Positions 55,758 through 62,066 of a DNA stretch of 62,066 nucleotides are shown piece by piece. The position numbers and the translations under genes are program-made. Source of the stretch: Mycobacterium sp. GTDB lineage: Bacteria > Actinomycetota > Actinomycetes > Mycobacteriales > Mycobacteriaceae. Below the pieces are notes generated by a model. That model did no database searches. It saw nothing but the letters and a program-made list of their open reading frames with translations, and had not been told where the DNA came from. Every line of letters starts with the position of its first letter. The stretch's first letter is position 1. Location of the stretch: NCBI GenBank assembly GCA_019236925.1, contig JAFAID010000638.1:1-62066 (forward strand). The letters run 5' to 3'.

Positions 55758-56660
55758 ATGGCAAAACGGACCAGATACAGCGAGTACCACGACCGGTACC
55801 CGAACTATCGGCTCGAGCTCACCGACGACGGAATCCTGTTCATGCAGTGCCACACCGACGGTGGCAGCCTGGTGTGGGACTGGCGGGCGCACGACGACTT
55901 GTCAGACGCGTTCGCCGATATCGCCGGCGACCGCGAGATCAAGGTGCTGATCCACACCGGCACCGGCGAGAACTACAACGCCAATTGGGGACGCATGCCC
56001 AACGGCGAACCCGTCGAAAAACCCGAATATCTGCTGATGCCCGGCACCCGCGGCCTGCATAAGCTCGACGAAAAGGCTTGGTACGCCAGGCATTTGATCA
56101 CCAACGTGCTCGACGTCGACGTTCCGATGATCAGCGCCGTCAACGGCCCGTGCAACATGCACTCCGAGGTGCCCCTGCTCGGCGATATCGTGCTGGCTTC
56201 CGAGGACGCCTACTTCCAGGACGCATCGCATTTTCCGCGCGGCCAGGTGCCCGGCGACGGTCAGCACGTCATCTGGAGCTTTTTGGCCGGCCACACCCGC
56301 GCCCGCTATTTCCTGCTGACCGGGATGAAACTCGGCGCGGCCGAAGCCAAGGAGTGGGGTGTGGTCAACGAGGTGCTACCTAAAGACCAGTTGCTGGACC
56401 GCGCCTGGGAATTGGCCCGCGAACTGGTCAAGCGTCCACCGCTGACGCTGCGTTACTCACGCCAGCTGTTCACCAACCCGCTCAAGCGGGCCTTCATCGA
56501 CGAACTCGGCCACGGCCTGGCCCGGGAAACCTACGCGCAGCGCGCCTTCTTCCCGTTCGGCGGCGAGATGGCGCCGCTGGACAGGGCATGGGATGACGAG
56601 CCTTGGTCAAAATCGGCGCCAGCCAGCGACGGTCAGCGCAGCGAAGGAGTGCCATCGTGA
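55758..56660 (+). CDS. 6-oxocamphor hydrolase-like crotonase (beta-diketone hydrolase)
   Basis: The 300-residue crotonase-fold protein is closest to Rhodococcus 6-oxocamphor hydrolase, which cleaves a cyclic beta-diketone by retro-Claisen reaction without CoA. The four catalytic residues of that enzyme (His122, His145, Asp154, Glu244) align with His135 (NMHSE), His158 (SHFP), Asp167 (PGDGQH) and Glu257 (LARETY), with identical spacing. SLVWDWRAHDDL and RYFLLTGMKL are also shared. It is the first gene of a four-gene operon with a Rieske oxygenase, a small protein and TetR. GTG of the next gene overlaps its stop. Confidence 0.88.
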   Translation: MAKRTRYSEYHDRYPNYRLELTDDGILFMQCHTDGGSLVWDWRAHDDLSDAFADIAGDREIKVLIHTGTGENYNANWGRMPNGEPVEKPEYLLMPGTRGLHKLDEKAWYARHLITNVLDVDVPMISAVNGPCNMHSEVPLLGDIVLASEDAYFQDASHFPRGQVPGDGQHVIWSFLAGHTRARYFLLTGMKLGAAEAKEWGVVNEVLPKDQLLDRAWELARELVKRPPLTLRYSRQLFTNPLKRAFIDELGHGLARETYAQRAFFPFGGEMAPLDRAWDDEPWSKSAPASDGQRSEGVPS

Positions 56661-57952
56661 CAAGCATCCAGCAGCGACTGTCCACCGGCCGGGGCAAGTT
56701 CACCACCGACTATCCCGACCTCGGCACCGGCCCGGTCAGCTACGAAGATTGCGTCTCAGCGGAATTCTGCGCTGCCGAGCGCAAAGCGGTGTTCGAGCGA
56801 AACTGGTTATGCATCGGACGAATTGAGCGTCTACCACGCAAGGGCTCGTACTTCACCCGTGACCTGCCCGGTGGCCTGGCCTCGATTGTGATCGCACGCG
56901 ATCTGGATGACACCGTGCACGCGTTCCACAATGTGTGCGCTCACCGCGGCAACAAGGTCGTCTGGCAGGAGCACCCCGGACGAGAGTCCTCGGGAACGTG
57001 TCGCGCGTTTGCCTGCAAATACCACGGGTGGCGTTACGGCCTCGACGGCAAGGTCAACCACGTCACCAACGAAGACGAGTTTTTCGACCTCGACAAGAGC
57101 ACACTGCGGATGCCGCCGGTGCACTGCGAGGTGTGGGCGGGCTTCATCTTCATCAACCTGGCTCATGACCCGGTGCCGCTGCGGGATTTCCTCGGCGACG
57201 GGCTGTTAGCGATCGAGACGTATCCGTTCGAGAAGATGACACAGCGTTACGGGTTCTCCACCCGGATCAACGGGAACTGGAAGCTGGCCGTCGACTCGGT
57301 ATGCGAGTGGTATCACCCGCCATATGTGCACGGCCGCTTCATCGACCCCGACGTCTCCAAAGCCGAGAAGATGGTGCCGCCCGTCGACGCCTACCACTAC
57401 GAACTGTTCCGGCCGCACATGCTCACCTCGGTGCCCGGACCGCCGCCGCTGCCGCCCCGCGAACCCGGCACCGCGGGACCGGCCCGCCAGGACCAACGCT
57501 GGGTTTACAAGCTGTTCCGCGCCGGTCTGTTCGGACCCGACGATGTTCCGGATATCAGCCCCCAGCCCGACTTCCTGAACCGCGGCAACATCGCATCGTG
57601 GGGCAACGACCAATTCTGGGTCTTCCCGAACATATCGATCCAGATCTGGGCCCGTGGCTACTACATCACCTATAGCTACTGGCCGGAGACTGTCGATTCG
57701 CACATCTACGAGATCGACATGTACTTTGTGCCGCCCGCGAACGCGCAAGAGCGATTGGCGCAGGAGTTGGTGGTCGACAGCACGATTGAGTTTGCGATGC
57801 AGGACGTGAACACCATCGAGGCGACCCACTCGGCGCTGAAGACACGCGCGCAGAGCACCTTCCACCTCAGCGACCAGGAACTGCTTATCCGCCAGTTCCA
57901 CACGGTGATCCGCGACACCGTGGCCGCCCGCCAGGCCGGAGACTCTTCATGA
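56657..57952 (+). CDS. Rieske-type ring-hydroxylating oxygenase, alpha subunit
   Basis: The 431-residue protein has the Rieske [2Fe-2S] motif CAHRGNK (Cys94, His96) and CKYHGWRYG (Cys120, His123), and the mononuclear iron site ligands His220 and His225 in EWYHPPYVH. No beta subunit, ferredoxin or reductase gene is adjacent, so electron partners must be elsewhere. GTG 56657 overlaps the upstream stop and its own stop overlaps the next ATG. It would hydroxylate or demethylate the pathway substrate. Confidence 0.9.
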   Translation: MTSIQQRLSTGRGKFTTDYPDLGTGPVSYEDCVSAEFCAAERKAVFERNWLCIGRIERLPRKGSYFTRDLPGGLASIVIARDLDDTVHAFHNVCAHRGNKVVWQEHPGRESSGTCRAFACKYHGWRYGLDGKVNHVTNEDEFFDLDKSTLRMPPVHCEVWAGFIFINLAHDPVPLRDFLGDGLLAIETYPFEKMTQRYGFSTRINGNWKLAVDSVCEWYHPPYVHGRFIDPDVSKAEKMVPPVDAYHYELFRPHMLTSVPGPPPLPPREPGTAGPARQDQRWVYKLFRAGLFGPDDVPDISPQPDFLNRGNIASWGNDQFWVFPNISIQIWARGYYITYSYWPETVDSHIYEIDMYFVPPANAQERLAQELVVDSTIEFAMQDVNTIEATHSALKTRAQSTFHLSDQELLIRQFHTVIRDTVAARQAGDSS

Positions 57953-58284
57953 CGAATTTTGCACTGCCTCAAGGCTTCTCCGATCTGGAGCCATTTGTGG
58001 CCGATTGGGCGTTGCCGACTCGGGCACAGCGCTACGAGGCGCGACTGAAGAAACCGTACGACGAACTCGTCACGTTCTACGATGCGATCGCCCCTCGGGC
58101 AGAACAGGCGATCGCCTATCTCAACGAGCTCGACATCAACGAATTGCCGGAAGACGCCGAAAGGCTGCTGCACCTGCTCTACTCGATGATCCTGGTCTCC
58201 TATGCCGTCAACGTATTCAAGCAGAACCGCATCCCGGACTCCGGTGCCGCCTTCTTCGACATGGTCGCCGAACCGGCGGTATAG
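57949..58284 (+). CDS. Small hypothetical protein coupled to Rieske oxygenase
   Basis: The 111-residue helical protein (MTNFALPQGFSDLEPFVADW, then RYEARLKKPYDELVTFYDAI) has no motif known to me. ATG 57949 overlaps the oxygenase stop by 4 nt, which argues for function with it, perhaps as an accessory or assembly protein. It has no cysteines and no signal peptide. Confidence 0.7.
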   Translation: MTNFALPQGFSDLEPFVADWALPTRAQRYEARLKKPYDELVTFYDAIAPRAEQAIAYLNELDINELPEDAERLLHLLYSMILVSYAVNVFKQNRIPDSGAAFFDMVAEPAV

Positions 58285-58285
58285 C

Positions 58286-58912
58286 GTGACCGCCTCGCAG
58301 CGACCCAAGGCACGGGACTCGACGACGCGCGACATGCTGGTCGCCGCGACTAGCCAGATCATGGTCGAGGAGGGTTACGCCGCGGCAACGTCGCGCCGGG
58401 TGGCGGCCAAAGCCGGTGTGAAACCGGCTTTGGTGCATTACTACTTCCCCACCATGGACGAGCTGTATCTGGCCGTTTTCCGCCGCGGCGCCGCGGTCTA
58501 TTTGGAGCGCCAACAGAATGCGCTGGCCTCCGACCGCCCGTTGCACGCCTTCTGGGACACCCTCACCGAGCCCAAGGACACCCGATTGCTCTTGGAGTTC
58601 ATGGGGCTTGCGAACCATCGCAAGGAGATCAAGGCGGAGATCGCGGCGTGGTCTGAGCGATGGCGCGAGCAGCAGATCACCGCGCTGAATTTCATCGCGC
58701 GAGAGCATGGCATCGACGCAGACGAATTCCCACCCGCGGCCATCGCGGTCGTCGTCGCATCGATCGGCCGCACCCTGATCCTCGAGCAGGGACTCGGCAC
58801 CAAGGGTGGTCACGAAGAGGCATTGGCGTTGGTTAATCGTTTCCTCGACCGGTTCGAGATGCCGACGCCGAAGGCTCGCCGGGGCCGCGGCGCAGCAGAA
58901 GCGGCTCCTTAA
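58286..58912 (+). CDS. TetR-family regulator of the retro-Claisenase operon
   Basis: The 208-residue protein has a TetR helix-turn-helix (TRDMLVAATSQIMVEEGYAA, TSRRVAAKAGVKPALVHYYFP) at about 15-60. GTG 58286 is 1 nt after the upstream stop. As the only regulator gene within the 52-61 kb cluster it is the best candidate to bind the 16-bp palindromes at 54625, 55715 and 60990. It converges with the P450 gene, sharing TTAA. Confidence 0.88.
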   Translation: MTASQRPKARDSTTRDMLVAATSQIMVEEGYAAATSRRVAAKAGVKPALVHYYFPTMDELYLAVFRRGAAVYLERQQNALASDRPLHAFWDTLTEPKDTRLLLEFMGLANHRKEIKAEIAAWSERWREQQITALNFIAREHGIDADEFPPAAIAVVVASIGRTLILEQGLGTKGGHEEALALVNRFLDRFEMPTPKARRGRGAAEAAP

Positions 58913-60111
58913 GGCAGCACCACCCGCAGTCGCTCCCAGCCGCGAACGGTCGACGTCGACGCGAGTTGTGCTGTGTCGTAGTCGATGTCCCATTCAGGCC
59001 AGCGGTTGAGGATCTCGTCCAGCGCCACGCGACCTTCCAACCGCGCGAGGTTTGCGCCCAGGCAGTAGTGCACACCTTTGCCGAAGGTGATGTGCGAGAT
59101 GTTGTCGCGGTGGATGTTGTAGGTGTCCGGATCGGTGTACCGGCGGGGGTCGCGGTTAGCGGCGCCGAACAGCAGCAGCATGGCGCTGCCGGCCGGAATG
59201 GTGGTGCCGTAGCACTCGAAATCCTTTGCCATCCAACGGGCGACGTGCGGCCCAGTGGGCTCGAATCGTAGCGTCTCGTCGACGGTGCGGTTCAGTAGCG
59301 AGCGATCCTGGTGGATCTCCCGGCGCTGGTCGGGGTGCTCGGCCAGTACCTTGGCCAGCCAGCCGATCAGCCGGCCCGTCGTCTCGTTGCCGGCGCCCGC
59401 TACCACCTGGGTGTAATGCAGCACCTCTTTGCGCGTCAGCTTGCGGTGCACGCCCTGCTCGTCGTCGAACTCGACGTTGAGCAGTGTCGTCATCAGGTCG
59501 TCGGACGGGTTCTTCGATCGCCATTCGACGTAGTCGGCGTAGATCCGGCCGTCGGCGATGGAATCGGCGTCGGCGACTTTGAGCGGCGCGCCTGGCTTGG
59601 TGCGCAGGTTAGCGTCGTTGGCGTCCCGCACCGAGATCTGCTCGGACTCGGGGATTCCCAGCAACATGCCGATCACCCGCATCGGCATCATCGACGCAAG
59701 CTCGGCGATGATGTCGAATCCGTCCGAGCCGACGAGCGGATCCAGGCAGCCGATGCAGTACCGCCGAATCTGGTCTTCGATTTCGGCCATCCGGCGCGGC
59801 GTGAACACCCGGGACATCAGCCCACGCAGCATCGTGTGCTCGGGTGGATCCTGAAACATCATCACGCCACGGGGCATGTCGAACTTCGACTTGACCAACT
59901 CGAGGATGTCACTTCGCCGGTTGGAGAAGACCTCCCAGTTCGCCAAGCCCTTCTCGACATCGGAATGCCTTGAGATCGCCCAAAAGTCGTATTGCTCGTT
60001 GTAATAGATCGGGGCCTCGTCGCGCAGCCGCGCGTAGGTCGGGTACGGGTCGGCGTTGATGCCGACGTCGTAGGGGTCGTAGTAAACGTCCGTCTCGCTG
60101 GTGACAGTCAT
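58909..60111 (-). CDS. Cytochrome P450
   Basis: The 400-residue soluble P450 has an I-helix AGAGNETT, ExxR in ETLRFEP, and the heme loop FGKGVHYCLGANLAR with the Cys ligand near residue 347. It is typical of mycobacterial class I P450s, which need a ferredoxin encoded elsewhere. ATG 60111 (MTVTSETDVYYDPY) is chosen; the longer frame overlaps the SDR gene. It lies 11 nt downstream of the mycofactocin-type SDR and shares its promoter. I cannot name the CYP family. Confidence 0.93.
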   Translation of the reverse strand: MTVTSETDVYYDPYDVGINADPYPTYARLRDEAPIYYNEQYDFWAISRHSDVEKGLANWEVFSNRRSDILELVKSKFDMPRGVMMFQDPPEHTMLRGLMSRVFTPRRMAEIEDQIRRYCIGCLDPLVGSDGFDIIAELASMMPMRVIGMLLGIPESEQISVRDANDANLRTKPGAPLKVADADSIADGRIYADYVEWRSKNPSDDLMTTLLNVEFDDEQGVHRKLTRKEVLHYTQVVAGAGNETTGRLIGWLAKVLAEHPDQRREIHQDRSLLNRTVDETLRFEPTGPHVARWMAKDFECYGTTIPAGSAMLLLFGAANRDPRRYTDPDTYNIHRDNISHITFGKGVHYCLGANLARLEGRVALDEILNRWPEWDIDYDTAQLASTSTVRGWERLRVVLP

Positions 60112-60122
60112 CGATGATTCCC

Positions 60123-61006
<884 letters not shown>

Positions 61007-61123
61007 TTAGGGCGCACGCCATGTTTAGCAGCACCATGCTGAGGTAGTCAAGAGCAAGTGGAGGCCCGCCGCGCAGCCTATTGTCGGTGTGTGCAGCGGC
61101 CTCCGACGACAACAGCAGAACGT

Positions 61124-61543
61124 ATGAAGACCATCCGCGATGAGAAGAAGTTGCGCGCGTGGGCGATCGGCGCGGCCGCCGCACTGTCGCTACCGGCGAT
61201 GCTGCTTACGGGCGCCGGAACCGCGCTGGCCGAAACCAATCCGGCCTACTTCGCGAATCCGGATGGCAGCCTCGAGGTCATCTACGGCGGTGGCGGGATG
61301 GCGATCTATGCGACCATTGTCGATGCGCACAATCCCCCCGGGGCAACGCAGGTCTGCCACTACCACTCGGTGGGCGTGATGAACACGCCGGGCTTTCCTT
61401 ATGACCGCGACACCACGGTGACCGGACCCAGCCCGTCGGCACCGGTGACCATCATTTTCCAGCAGCTCGGCGGAACGTACAGCGTCAACGTGACTTGCTA
61501 CGGCACGGGAAATTCGGCCAGCTACTCTCCGGTGGTTTACTGA
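61124..61543 (+). CDS. Small exported protein
   Basis: The 139-residue protein has a Sec signal peptide: MKTIRDEKKLR, then the hydrophobic AWAIGAAAALSLPAMLLTGA and a likely cleavage after GTALA at about residue 36. The mature part is small and beta-rich, with two cysteines (QVCHYHS, VTCYG) that may form a disulfide. ATG 61124 is chosen because the signal peptide begins there. I do not recognise the family. Confidence 0.75.
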   Translation: MKTIRDEKKLRAWAIGAAAALSLPAMLLTGAGTALAETNPAYFANPDGSLEVIYGGGGMAIYATIVDAHNPPGATQVCHYHSVGVMNTPGFPYDRDTTVTGPSPSAPVTIIFQQLGGTYSVNVTCYGTGNSASYSPVVY

Positions 61544-61583
61544 TTTGCCACACCGCGTCGAACACGGAAGTAAGGTGCTGTCC

Positions 61584-62066
61584 GTGAGCGCAGAGTCGTT
61601 AGCCAAGGGGCGAGGCCGGTGGTTGGCCTTCGCGGCCACGGTCGTCGTGTCTGGCGCCATGCTCTACGCACAAAGCACCGAACACCGGTGCTGCATCAAG
61701 ACCCCGCCGGCGAAACCGGTGGCAGCGTCGACAAGCCCCGCACCGGTGCCGCCCACCGCGGTGCCGGCTGGCGCGCCGCATATCGCCACTCCCGCGGAGG
61801 CGAATATGTTGGCGGCAAACGCGCCTGCGCCTGCCGCTGCCCAGCAATTCCAGTTTGTGTTACCTGTCGGCGTCGCGCCGGAAAACGGCTTGCAGGTCAA
61901 GACCATCTGGGCTGCCCGTGCGATCAGCGTGCTGTTTCCGCAGATCACCACCATCGGCGGGTACCGGCAGGATGCCTTGAAGTGGCATCCGAACGGATTG
62001 GCCATCGACGTGATGATCCCGAACCACGACTCCCCCGACGGCATCGAGCTCGGCAACCAAATTGCC
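61584..62066 (+). CDS. Conserved exported protein (3' end outside window)
   Basis: An open frame from GTG 61584 runs to the window edge (161 codons, no stop). It has an N-terminal membrane anchor or signal (RWLAFAATVVVSGAMLYAQ), a Pro/Ala-rich linker (about 35-90), and a conserved domain with TTIGGYRQDALKWHPNGLAI and DVMIPNHDSPDGIELGNQIA. This domain occurs in several mycobacterial exported proteins of the Rv0320 type and looks like a cell-wall hydrolase-like fold, with His and Asp residues suited to metal binding. GTG 61575 is an alternative start. Confidence 0.78.
   Translation, partial: MSAESLAKGRGRWLAFAATVVVSGAMLYAQSTEHRCCIKTPPAKPVAASTSPAPVPPTAVPAGAPHIATPAEANMLAANAPAPAAAQQFQFVLPVGVAPENGLQVKTIWAARAISVLFPQITTIGGYRQDALKWHPNGLAIDVMIPNHDSPDGIELGNQIA

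Overview
The window is GC-rich mycobacterial chromosome, most likely from a slow-growing Mycobacterium. The evidence is a complete 14-gene nuoA-N operon, a following block in the order of the M. tuberculosis Rv3162c-Rv3171c region, a 13E12-type DUF222/HNH gene, MIRU repeats that bridge adjacent genes with overlapping stop and start codons, a mycofactocin-coupled dehydrogenase and a long-form isocitrate lyase. The PPE genes that flank nuo in M. tuberculosis (PPE52, PPE53) are absent.

Layout. (1) 1-9.4 kb: end of an MDR-family reductase, then a plus-strand catabolic operon: homogentisate-dioxygenase-like cupin, alpha/beta hydrolase, CoA transferase, HMG-CoA-lyase-like aldolase, TetR, acyl-CoA dehydrogenase, APH-fold kinase, catalase-like protein, DUF6285 protein and an NTF2-like protein. 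The dehydrogenase, kinase and DUF6285 set matches the LvaC/LvaA/LvaB system that phosphorylates and dehydroxylates 4-hydroxyacyl-CoAs. (2) 9.5-10.5 kb: YceI protein and a receiver-like protein (Rv3143 type). (3) 10.8-27.3 kb: nuoA-N preceded by two CRP-like boxes and extended by a translationally coupled crotonase gene. (4) 27.3-33.3 kb, minus strand: a 5'-truncated FAD monooxygenase relic, a small three-helix-bundle protein, a MoxR/DUF58 operon and an SRPBCC protein. (5) 33.4-37.5 kb: flavin-reductase-fold protein divergent from a MocR/PdxR regulator across a palindrome, a DUF222/HNH gene and a methyltransferase. (6) 37.5-45.3 kb: SDR, TetR, Rv3168/Rv3169 pair, Baeyer-Villiger-type monooxygenase, amine oxidase and alpha/beta hydrolase. 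(7) 45.5-49.1 kb: frameshifted Dabb gene, long isocitrate lyase (icl2), epimerase. (8) 49.2-61 kb: a second catabolic region with SDRs, acyl-CoA and aldehyde dehydrogenases, F420-type oxidoreductase, a 6-oxocamphor-hydrolase-like retro-Claisenase, Rieske oxygenase, TetR, P450 and a frameshifted mycofactocin-coupled SDR. (9) 61.1 kb to the end: two exported proteins, the last cut by the window edge.

The two most interesting systems are the catabolic blocks. In the 54-61 kb block three separate promoters carry the same 16-bp palindrome (TTGGGCGATCGCCCAA or a close variant), 26-31 nt upstream of start codons. This defines a local regulon around a beta-diketone hydrolase whose four catalytic residues align with those of 6-oxocamphor hydrolase. 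In the 0.3-9.4 kb block a 4-hydroxyacyl-CoA kinase/eliminase set sits with a ring-cleavage-type cupin and acyl-CoA-handling enzymes. The MIRU copies in the first 19 kb come in a short form and a form with an in-frame 33-nt hairpin insert; one copy has become part of the nuoG coding sequence.
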